Positions 1 to 7,734 of a stretch of 38,820 nucleotides of DNA are shown here, one piece after another. The position numbers and the translations under genes were made by a program. The notes under the pieces are model-generated. The model saw nothing but the letters and a program-made list of their open reading frames with translations. It did no database searches and had not been told where the DNA came from. The DNA lies in NCBI GenBank assembly GCA_008080915.1, contig VMDI01000060.1:1-38820 (forward strand), written 5' to 3'. The DNA is from Gammaproteobacteria bacterium (GTDB lineage Bacteria; Pseudomonadota; Gammaproteobacteria; PS1; Pseudothioglobaceae). Positions within the stretch are counted from its first letter, which is position 1, and each line of letters begins with the position of its first letter.

Positions 1-962
1 TAGTTACCAACCTGCTTGATAATGTTATAACTCCATTTTTGATCTAAACCAAGATTTTCATGAAGTTTACCTGTTTTACCAACAAGACGCTGAATTGTAG
101 GATTGTTAGAATTAGCAGCTAAATCATCAATATTAGCAGACGTAACACCTAACTCATCACCTGTAATCAATGCGTTTAGTGACCATCTAACAATATTAAA
201 CCATGCGTCATCACCCTGTCTCACTACAGGACCAAGTGGTTCTTTTGAAATCACACCATCTAAAACTACTGCAGAGTTTGGATCCTTAAGTTGAGATCGA
301 ATCGAGTAAAGCTGAGATTGATCAGAAGTTAGCGCATCACAACGACCTTGTTCAAAACCAGTTCTTGTCTGAGCAGAAGTGTCAAAAGTGACAGCCTGGA
401 ACTGCATACCCTTAGATCTAAAATAATCCGCAAGGTTCAACTCAGTTGTTGTACCTGCTTGAATACAAAAGCTAGCGCCATTTAATTGATCAGCGCTTTT
501 AATACCACTTGCAGCTGAAACAAGGAAACCTTGACCATCATAATAGTTAACACCAGCAAAATTTAAACCGAGTGAAGTATCTCTAGTTTGCGTCCAAGTG
601 GTATTTCTTGAAAGTACATCAATTTCACCAGATTGAAGTGCTGTAAATCTCTCTTTAGCGGTTAATGGCACATATTTGACTTTAGAGTCATCCCCAAGTG
701 CCGCAGCAGCAACAGCGCGACATACATCAACATCAACACCAGTCCATTTACCAGCGTCATCGGCAGCTGAAAAACCACCTAAACCAGTAGATACACCACA
801 ACTTAGATAACCCTTAGATCTAACATCAGCCAAGGTATCAGCTTTTGCAGGTGCAGCTGAAGGTGCAGCAGCTTGTTTATCGCCACCAGTACAACCACCT
901 AGTGTAAGAACACCAGCAATAGCTACAGCAGAAGCAATAGAAAATGCTGAAATTTTTTTCAT
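1..962 (-). CDS. aapJ: Polar/general L-amino acid ABC transporter periplasmic substrate-binding protein (AapJ/BztA-like), C-terminus truncated by window edge
   Basis: My translation of the minus strand from ATG at 962: MKKISAFSIASAVAIAGVLTLGGCTGGDKQAAAPSAAPAKADTLADVRSKGYLSCGVSTGLGGFSAADDAGKWTGVDVDVCRAVAAAALGDDSKVKYVPLTAKERFTALQSGEIDVLSRNTTWTQTRDT...; SBP_bac_3 style motifs. Open at position 1, so absent from the ORF track. Preceded by AGGAGAAATAATT. Confidence 0.88.
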   Translation of the reverse strand, partial: MKKISAFSIASAVAIAGVLTLGGCTGGDKQAAAPSAAPAKADTLADVRSKGYLSCGVSTGLGGFSAADDAGKWTGVDVDVCRAVAAAALGDDSKVKYVPLTAKERFTALQSGEIDVLSRNTTWTQTRDTSLGLNFAGVNYYDGQGFLVSAASGIKSADQLNGASFCIQAGTTTELNLADYFRSKGMQFQAVTFDTSAQTRTGFEQGRCDALTSDQSQLYSIRSQLKDPNSAVVLDGVISKEPLGPVVRQGDDAWFNIVRWSLNALITGDELGVTSANIDDLAANSNNPTIQRLVGKTGKLHENLGLDQKWSYNIIKQVGN

Positions 963-1113
963 AATTATTTCTCCTCAATAAAAATATTAAACAGCAATCG
1001 AAAGATTACATACACAAAGTTTAACAAAAGATTTAGGGGAGAGGCGGTGAAAAAAAGACTTTTTTTATGTGGGCTGACAAAATTATCAGCCCAATTTTGG
1101 AGAGAGTAAGTTT

Positions 1114-1467
1114 TTATTGAAAGGTTGGATTTAAAAGATTATTAATGACCAAATTTGTTGACTGAGAATTCTTCAAAGAAGCTTTTTGATACCATCTATT
1201 AGCCTCAGATTCATCTTTCTCAACACCATCACCAATCAAATAAGAAAACCAAACATTGTACTGAGCTGCGATATTTCCTTGATTTGCAGCTTTCTTAAAC
1301 CAATAAAAGGCATATCTAGCATTCTTAATAATATTTCTTCCTTTCTGAAATGCAGAGGCTAGAGCAAATTGGGCATCTGCATCACCTAGATATGCTTTCT
1401 GCTGTAATTTAACAAGATCCAAAGGAAGCTGAGATTCAGCAATTAAATATGGATGTAAATTATTCAT
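1114..1467 (-). CDS. Small Sel1-like repeat (SLR/TPR-like) protein
   Basis: Repeat motifs GDADAQFALASAFQKG...A.YWFKKAANQGNIAAQYNVWFSYLIGDGVEKDESEANRWYQKAS; SD GAGGAG just upstream of ATG. Confidence 0.8.
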   Translation of the reverse strand: MNNLHPYLIAESQLPLDLVKLQQKAYLGDADAQFALASAFQKGRNIIKNARYAFYWFKKAANQGNIAAQYNVWFSYLIGDGVEKDESEANRWYQKASLKNSQSTNLVINNLLNPTFQ

Positions 1468-1498
1468 AAATGCTCCTCAATTAAGTTGATTGAAAACA

Positions 1499-1526
1499 AA
1501 TATAAACTCTTATAAAAAAGAATCAA
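1499..1526 (-). promoter_or_regulatory. Putative sigma70 promoter for the Sel1 gene (-35 TTGATT, 16-bp spacer, -10 TATATT on minus strand)
   Basis: Minus-strand TTGATT (1526-1521) and TATATT (1504-1499), followed by SD and ATG at 1467. Confidence 0.4.
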
Positions 1527-1607
1527 TATATTTTTTTAAACAAAAAATTACTATCATTTTTTTTATTAAAAAACAATAAGTTATAATTATATTATTTAAA
1601 AAATACC

Positions 1608-1666
1608 TTATAGTTATTTTTTAACTAATTATTAAAGATATATATACATGTATAAAATAACTATAA
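1608..1666. repeat. Perfect 13-bp inverted repeat TTATAGTTATTTT (1608-1620) / AAAATAACTATAA (1654-1666), flanking the 12-bp palindrome TATACATGTATA (1643-1654)
   Basis: Read directly; the right arm overlaps a TATAAT box (1662-1667) upstream of the ATG at 1700. Confidence 0.75.
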
Positions 1667-1667
1667 T
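1662..1667 (+). promoter_or_regulatory. Candidate -10 box (TATAAT) of the HTH-nadE gene
   Basis: Exact TATAAT 33 bp upstream of the start codon; no good -35 hexamer, so possibly activator-dependent. Confidence 0.45.
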
Positions 1668-1699
1668 GTGATTTAAAGTTAAATAATTTAAAAGAATTA

Positions 1700-3574
1700 A
1701 TGGCTCCAAAAACATCTGAATATCTTGCTAGAGTAAGGGAAAAGACTGGTTTATCTGATTATGCTATTTCTAAGAAATATAGTATTAATCAGTCAAATTT
1801 GAGTAAATATAGTTCTGGTAGATCTGCCTTATCAGAGACACATGCTTGGTTATTTGCAGATTTATTAGGTATTAACCCAGCTGAAGTAGTTGCCTATACC
1901 AAAATTGAGCAAGCAAAAATTACGAAGAATAAAGAGAAGCTCAAATTTTGGGAAAATCAGCTTTTTAAGATCAATAATGATCAATCACCAATCAAAATAA
2001 AAATTGCCCAAATAAACCCCACTGTTGGCGATTTGAAAAATAATAGTCTTCAGATTATTTCTGCAAGTCTTGATGCAGCTAATGAAGGATATGATCTAAT
2101 AATCTTTCCCGAACTTGCTTTAACTGGATACCCACCAGAAGATCTTCTTCTTCGCCCAGAATTTCATTCTGAAATTAATTCCTGCATACAAGAAATTTCA
2201 GACAAGGTTGGATTTACAATAAATCTTATATTTGGAGCTCCAGAATACTCGAATAATCTTATTTATAATTCTGCCTATCTTTTGCAAGATGGTATTTATA
2301 AAACCTACCGTAAACAAATATTGCCTAATAATGGGGTATTTGATGAAAAACGTTATTTCTCGAGTGGTGATAGCCCCTTTCTTTTTGACTGCAAAGGTCA
2401 CAGATATTCAATTTTAATTTGCGAGGACATATGGCACGACAACATGTTGGACCAAGTTGCCAATCTTGGTGCTCAGAATGTTATTGTTTTAAATGCCTCT
2501 CCATATCATCTTGGAAAACACCAAGAAAGAATTAATGTTTTAAGAAATAGCGTTTTAAGAAACAATATTAATCTTATTTATGTCAACCTGGTTGGTGGTC
2601 AAGACGAACTTGTTTTTGATGGTGGATCTTTCGTGATGAATAATAAGGGTGAATTAACACTTCAAATGCCTTTCTTTGAAGAATCTATTCAAGATTTTTC
2701 TTCTCATGATTCTGCTCCGAATAACATTGAGATAGAAAATGTCTACAAAGCGTTAGTTTTATCTATTAAGGACTATGTAAATAAAAATGGAGTTTTTGAT
2801 GGAGCCATATTAGGCTTATCTGGAGGTATTGACTCTGCTCTCACACTTGTATTAGCTGCAGATGCTCTTGGTAATGAAAATATTACTGCAGTTATGATGC
2901 CATTTACCTATACTTCATCCGAGTCTATCAGGGACGCACGAGAACAAGTCAATCTGATGGATATTAATTATCAGGAGATTGAAATTAACCCAATCTATGA
3001 TCAGATGATTCACCAACTAAATCCATTGTTCAATAACTTACCTCAAGATACAACTGAAGAAAATATTCAATCAAGAATCAGAGGTAATCTTTTAATGGCA
3101 ACATCTAATAAGCTGGGTAAGATTTTACTTGCTACCGGTAATAAATCTGAAATGGCTGTTGGCTATGCAACTTTGTATGGAGATATGTGTGGTGGTTTTG
3201 CTCCGCTAAAAGATATTCCTAAAACAATGGTTTATGAGCTTGCAAAATATAGAAACTCTAATGGTCATGTCATCCCACAGAATGTTATTGATAGAGCACC
3301 TTCCGCTGAGTTAAGCCCTGATCAAATTGATGAAGATTCTCTACCACCCTACTCAATTCTTGATCAAATTTTAGAAAGGTTTATTGAGTTAAGACAATCA
3401 TCACAGGAAATAATTGAATTGGGTTTTGATAGAGAAACAGTTAAAAGAATTACAAAACTAGTTTTAAACAATGAATTTAAGAGAAGACAATCTGCTCCTG
3501 GCCCGAAAATCAGTAAGAATGCCTTTGGTAAAGAAAGAAGATATCCAATAACCTCAGGCTTTTACTCCTCTTAA
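1700..3574 (+). CDS. nadE: Glutamine-dependent NAD+ synthetase with N-terminal phage-type HTH (DUF3693-like) domain
   Basis: Residues 1-90 (MAPKTSEYLARVREKTGLSDYAISKKYSINQSNLSKYSSGRSALSETHAWLFADLLGINPAEVVAYTKIEQAK...KFWENQLFK) are HTH-like. From residue ~98 (IKIKIAQINPTVGDLKNN): nitrilase-type amidotransferase (FPELALTGYPPEDLLLR; YRKQILPNNGVFDEKRYF; ILICEDIWHD) and NAD synthase P-loop SGGIDSAL. No in-frame ATG between the domains. Confidence 0.93.
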   Translation: MAPKTSEYLARVREKTGLSDYAISKKYSINQSNLSKYSSGRSALSETHAWLFADLLGINPAEVVAYTKIEQAKITKNKEKLKFWENQLFKINNDQSPIKIKIAQINPTVGDLKNNSLQIISASLDAANEGYDLIIFPELALTGYPPEDLLLRPEFHSEINSCIQEISDKVGFTINLIFGAPEYSNNLIYNSAYLLQDGIYKTYRKQILPNNGVFDEKRYFSSGDSPFLFDCKGHRYSILICEDIWHDNMLDQVANLGAQNVIVLNASPYHLGKHQERINVLRNSVLRNNINLIYVNLVGGQDELVFDGGSFVMNNKGELTLQMPFFEESIQDFSSHDSAPNNIEIENVYKALVLSIKDYVNKNGVFDGAILGLSGGIDSALTLVLAADALGNENITAVMMPFTYTSSESIRDAREQVNLMDINYQEIEINPIYDQMIHQLNPLFNNLPQDTTEENIQSRIRGNLLMATSNKLGKILLATGNKSEMAVGYATLYGDMCGGFAPLKDIPKTMVYELAKYRNSNGHVIPQNVIDRAPSAELSPDQIDEDSLPPYSILDQILERFIELRQSSQEIIELGFDRETVKRITKLVLNNEFKRRQSAPGPKISKNAFGKERRYPITSGFYSS

Positions 3575-4878
3575 TTTAATACTCTCAGCAACCCCTCAGC
3601 TTTATGTATTGTCTCTTCTAATTCCTTTTCTGGATTAGAATCGCTAACAATTCCAGCTCCAGTTCTAAACTCCAGTCTTCCTCCGATCTTAGTAAAAGTT
3701 CTAATAAGAATATTGAAATCCATATTGCCATTATTGCTCACATAACCAAGTGAACCGGTATAGACCCCTCTTGGCATTTTCTCCAATTCTGCAATGATTT
3801 CCATACACCTGATTTTGGGACAACCAGTAATAGTTCCGCCTGGGAATAAGGCCTTGACAATATGCTCAAAACTAATTTCATCTCTAAGCTTACCGCTTAC
3901 ATTGGATACAATATGATGAACATATGGATAGGTTTCTAAAGTCATAAACTCATCAACCTTTATTGACCCATATTCACAAATTCTTCCCAAATCATTTCTT
4001 TCAAGATCAATTAGCATAAGATGTTCTGCTTTTTCTTTAGGGTGTGAGATAAGGTTTTCTTTCATTATTTGATCTTGATTACCCTCTCCTCTTGGATGTG
4101 TTCCAGCAATTGGGCGCGTGCTGATTGTTTGCATTGCCCCATCAACAGCAAAAAGTCTTTCTGGAGAGGAGGAAATAATATCAAATTCATTAAAGTGCGC
4201 AAATGCAGAAAATGGCGCTGGATTAATGTTTTTTAGACTCTCATATAGTCCTGAACTAGAAAAATCATCAGCAATTTCAACACTCCAATTTCTGGATAAA
4301 TTAACTTGGAATACATCTCCAGCTCTAATGTATTCTTTGCAACTATTTACCCCTTCTATATATTTCTTTCCATCCTCACTCATTAGCTTATTGAAACTAT
4401 TTTGCTTCTGACTCTGTTTCTTGATATTGCGAATATCTTCTTTAATCTGATTAAGTCTATCTGGATTACTGCTTTCATCAAAAATAATGGTTTGATTTTT
4501 TTGATGATCAAAAATAACACAAGTGGGTATTCTAGTTGCTATAGCTACAGGAATAATTGGGTCTTTAAGTTGACTTGATAGAACAGGCTCAATTTGTTTT
4601 ATAAGCTCATAACCAAGAAACACAAACCATCCGCCTGTAAAAGGCAAATTGGTGATTTTGTCTTTGGCAATATGGGTTGGGAAAATATCTAGAAATTTTG
4701 TTTCATCATTAAATTTGCTTATGATTTTTTCTTGAGGAAATGCAAAGAGTATTGAATAACGATTGTCATCATTAGAATTAACACTTTCTATAAGAAAGGG
4801 ATATTGGTCAATATTAGTGTTCTGAAGTTCCGAAAGTTTAAAGCTACTGACTTCTTCAAGGTATGGTCTATCTGACAT
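3571..4878 (-). CDS. pabB: Aminodeoxychorismate synthase component I (chorismate-binding family, PabB-like)
   Basis: Chorismate-binding motifs: SSSPERLFAVDGAMQTISTRPIAGTHPRG, ERNDLGRICEYGSIKV, ALFPGGTITGCPKIRCMEIIAELE, GVYTGSLGYVSNNGNMDFNILIRTF. Confidence 0.85.
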   Translation of the reverse strand: MSDRPYLEEVSSFKLSELQNTNIDQYPFLIESVNSNDDNRYSILFAFPQEKIISKFNDETKFLDIFPTHIAKDKITNLPFTGGWFVFLGYELIKQIEPVLSSQLKDPIIPVAIATRIPTCVIFDHQKNQTIIFDESSNPDRLNQIKEDIRNIKKQSQKQNSFNKLMSEDGKKYIEGVNSCKEYIRAGDVFQVNLSRNWSVEIADDFSSSGLYESLKNINPAPFSAFAHFNEFDIISSSPERLFAVDGAMQTISTRPIAGTHPRGEGNQDQIMKENLISHPKEKAEHLMLIDLERNDLGRICEYGSIKVDEFMTLETYPYVHHIVSNVSGKLRDEISFEHIVKALFPGGTITGCPKIRCMEIIAELEKMPRGVYTGSLGYVSNNGNMDFNILIRTFTKIGGRLEFRTGAGIVSDSNPEKELEETIHKAEGLLRVLN

Positions 4879-5571
4879 TTAATTAGATTGAGTAAGCTTT
4901 TGTTTCTTAAGAAGGTTTAACTCATTTAAAAACTCTTTAGCATTTTCAATTCTGTTGTTATTTGGAAAATTATCTATCAATCGAGTTATTAATAATATTG
5001 AATTATCAAAATCCTTATTGTTTTTGTAATTCTTAGCCAGATCAAACAATAGGTTAGGATACTTATAATGCAGTCTTAATTTTTCCTCATTTGCAACGAA
5101 TAAACTCTCTGCATTGGTGAAATCACCTTTTGCCAAGTAGCTTTTGATTAGCCAGTATCTGGAATCATTTAAATGCTCCCCAGTTGGGTAAAGTTCAAGA
5201 TAACTTGAAAATGAGTCAATTGATTTCTCAAATTGCTGAGTAAGAAGATATGATCTACCTCTTTTATAAAGTTTTAGAGCGTCTTCATTTGAAACTTTAA
5301 GAGATTGATTTGGCAATACATTATTGATATTTTCAGAGCCTTTTGTTGCCTGGAATTTTATAATTTCAGATAACTCATCAAGTTTTTTGATGGTTAGCTG
5401 TTGTTGGGCTTCAATTTCTTCTATTTTTCCTAATAATTCTCTATTTCTTGTTTTAAGCCCCTTAATTTGTTTGTTGAGATTGAGAATAACTTTCTCAGTA
5501 TCAAGAGCATAAGTAACAAATGGAGTAGCCACTCCAGTAAGAAAAAAGACTAAGAATAATAATTTTCTCAT
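4879..5571 (-). CDS. cpoB: Tol-Pal system protein CpoB (YbgF), TPR protein with signal peptide
   Basis: Signal peptide, coiled-coil, YbgF-type TPRs (LYKRGRSYLLTQQFEKSIDSFSSYLELYPTGEHLNDSRYWLIKSYLAKGDF); located after pal. Confidence 0.88.
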   Translation of the reverse strand: MRKLLFLVFFLTGVATPFVTYALDTEKVILNLNKQIKGLKTRNRELLGKIEEIEAQQQLTIKKLDELSEIIKFQATKGSENINNVLPNQSLKVSNEDALKLYKRGRSYLLTQQFEKSIDSFSSYLELYPTGEHLNDSRYWLIKSYLAKGDFTNAESLFVANEEKLRLHYKYPNLLFDLAKNYKNNKDFDNSILLITRLIDNFPNNNRIENAKEFLNELNLLKKQKLTQSN

Positions 5572-5575
5572 TTAC

Positions 5576-6160
5576 CTATTCATAAATAAAATCAACCCTA
5601 CGATTTTTCTTCCAACCCTCCTCATTATGCTCATTGGAAATAGGCTTTTCTTCTCCGTAACTTATTACCTGAGTTCTTGATATTAAGCCATATAAAGCTA
5701 GAACATCTTTAACTGCAAGTGCTCTATTTTCGCCCAAGGCAAGATTATACTCTCTTGTGCCCCTCTCATCTGCATGCCCTTCCAACCTCAAATTAAGCTG
5801 CGGGTAGTCTTTCATCAGATTGGCATGCTTAATTATCTCGTTGGTAGCTGCTTCGCTTATCTCATAACCATCAAATGAGAAATATAGAGTGAACTTCACC
5901 CCCTCATTCTTTAGTTTTTTGACTGCTATCGCCTCTGGGCTATTTGGATTAGTTACTCTGATGTCAGTTGGTGAAATTTCTTCTCCAATTATTCTGCCAA
6001 TTTGAGATTGAACGATTGCCTCTGAAGTGTTGCTAGTTTCATTGCTAACAATTTGATTTCTTGGCTCTACCTTTTCAACAATGTTCGCTTCTCCGCCTAT
6101 GCATCCTGACAAGAAAAACGCAGTAAAAAGAGTTGTTAAAAATAAACCTTGTTTTCTCAT
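5576..6160 (-). CDS. pal: Peptidoglycan-associated lipoprotein Pal (OmpA family)
   Basis: Lipobox LSGC; OmpA C-terminal LNLRLEGHADERGTREYNLALGENRALAVKDVL..YGEEKP. Confidence 0.93.
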   Translation of the reverse strand: MRKQGLFLTTLFTAFFLSGCIGGEANIVEKVEPRNQIVSNETSNTSEAIVQSQIGRIIGEEISPTDIRVTNPNSPEAIAVKKLKNEGVKFTLYFSFDGYEISEAATNEIIKHANLMKDYPQLNLRLEGHADERGTREYNLALGENRALAVKDVLALYGLISRTQVISYGEEKPISNEHNEEGWKKNRRVDFIYE

Positions 6161-6210
6161 ACTATAACCCCCTATTTAATATTCCTAATGAAGTCTTACC
6201 TTGAATTGAT

Positions 6211-7488
6211 TTATTGTGAATAGTTAGACCAGCTTGGCTCTCTGACCTCGCCATTGACAGATGACAACTCAAATGTTTGTCTTCCAATAATAGACACCAC
6301 CGACAATATTCCACGATTTTTTTTATTTGTCGAATATATTATCATATCACCACTCGGAGCAAAGAAAGGAGACTCATCTAATTCATTTTCAGTCAATATT
6401 GTTAGGTCTCTTGTTTGTATGTCGAGAATACCGACCCTGTAGTCTTTTCCTAATCTATGAACCAAGGCAAGTGATTTACCATCTGGGGAGAAAACTGCTT
6501 TTGCATTGTAATTTCCTTCATAGGTAGCTCTTGAAATTTTTTTAGACTCTAGGTCCATAATATAAATTTGAACCTGGCCAGATCTATTTGATGTAAATAC
6601 CATTTTTTTACCATCAGAGGAAAAACTAGCCTCGGTATCAATAGAGGGATTTTTGGTGATTCTTTCAAGAGATTTCTTTTCCATATCATAGAGGTAGATA
6701 TCTTTATTTCCATCTTTTGAGAGAGTTATTGCCAACTTATTGCCATCTGGATGCCAACTTGGAGAAGAGGCAATCCCATCAAAATAAGGCAACTTAAGTG
6801 TTTTTCTTCTTACAAATGGGTACTGTACAAATACCTCTGACCTGAGATTGCGGAATGAGACATATGCAATTTTATTCTGATCAGGGGACCACACTGGGGA
6901 AAGAATTGGGTCAGTAGAGGTTATGATAGTTTTAGGATTTTGCGCATCTGAATCTGATATTTCTAGTCGATACTCTTTCTTACCATGACTATTCTTTGAC
7001 ACAGTTACATAAGCCAATCTTGTATCAAATGACCCTCTAATTCCTAAAATAGATTCATATATTTGATCCGATAAAAAGTGTGCAGTCCTCCTGATTCCAG
7101 AGTCATGAACAGCATACTTCTTATTCATAATAGTTTTTTCAGAATAGGGATCAATAAGTTTCAACTGAATATCAAATATTTTTTCAGACTTTTTCTCAAG
7201 ACTTGCCATCACTAAAGCTTCAAACTTCTCAGAACGAAGTTGAGAAAAATTTATAACATTCTTGTCAAATGAAGGATCAACTTTAGCACTGAAATGCCCA
7301 GTTCTATTGAGATTATTTGTAATAATTTTTTCAATTAGATCACCCCCCTGGACAGATCCAATAATTTGAAATGGAAGGATTTTTACAGGTAGAGCGTTAT
7401 CTTCATTTTTTATAACACTAACCTCGAGTACACCCCAAGAAAAATTTGAAAAAAAGAGAATGAGAAGAGTTAGACGAGAGAGGATCAT
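6211..7488 (-). CDS. tolB: Tol-Pal translocation beta-propeller protein TolB
   Basis: Signal peptide, TolB_N and WD40-like repeats (SPVWSPDQNKIAYVSFR, PSWHPDGNKLAITLSKDGNKDIYLYD, ASFSSDGKKMVFTSNRSG); upstream of pal. Confidence 0.93.
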   Translation of the reverse strand: MILSRLTLLILFFSNFSWGVLEVSVIKNEDNALPVKILPFQIIGSVQGGDLIEKIITNNLNRTGHFSAKVDPSFDKNVINFSQLRSEKFEALVMASLEKKSEKIFDIQLKLIDPYSEKTIMNKKYAVHDSGIRRTAHFLSDQIYESILGIRGSFDTRLAYVTVSKNSHGKKEYRLEISDSDAQNPKTIITSTDPILSPVWSPDQNKIAYVSFRNLRSEVFVQYPFVRRKTLKLPYFDGIASSPSWHPDGNKLAITLSKDGNKDIYLYDMEKKSLERITKNPSIDTEASFSSDGKKMVFTSNRSGQVQIYIMDLESKKISRATYEGNYNAKAVFSPDGKSLALVHRLGKDYRVGILDIQTRDLTILTENELDESPFFAPSGDMIIYSTNKKNRGILSVVSIIGRQTFELSSVNGEVREPSWSNYSQ

Positions 7489-7679
7489 TCTCTCTCTTCA
7501 ATCCAGTTCATTTGAATAGCCTCGAGTATTTTTTCACCAGTCCGCTCTGGATCATCATCAAAGTCTTGCAGATTAACAACTAGATTTCTTAAATCAACAA
7601 AGTTGATTGATCTTGGATCAATATCTGGGTGATTTTCATCTAATTCTATGGCTATATCTAATGTATCAGTCCATTTCAT
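7485..7679 (-). CDS. iscX: Fe-S cluster assembly protein IscX
   Basis: MKWTDTLDIAIELDENHPDIDPRSINFVDLRNLVVNLQDFDDDPERTGEKILEAIQMNWIEE is typical IscX in length and motifs; overlaps tolB by 4 nt. Confidence 0.9.
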   Translation of the reverse strand: MKWTDTLDIAIELDENHPDIDPRSINFVDLRNLVVNLQDFDDDPERTGEKILEAIQMNWIEERE

Positions 7680-7734
7680 ACAGGTAAAAAAATTATCATT
7701 AAAAATATTTATTTTAAATATATTAATTCAGATG

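Noticed and set aside
103-294. 63-aa plus-strand ORF
   Set aside because: Antisense to the clearly coding aapJ-like gene that runs off the window start; no supporting features.
2198-2417. Short ORFs on both strands inside nadE
   Set aside because: Alternate-frame shadows of a well conserved enzyme; no independent SD or recognisable family.
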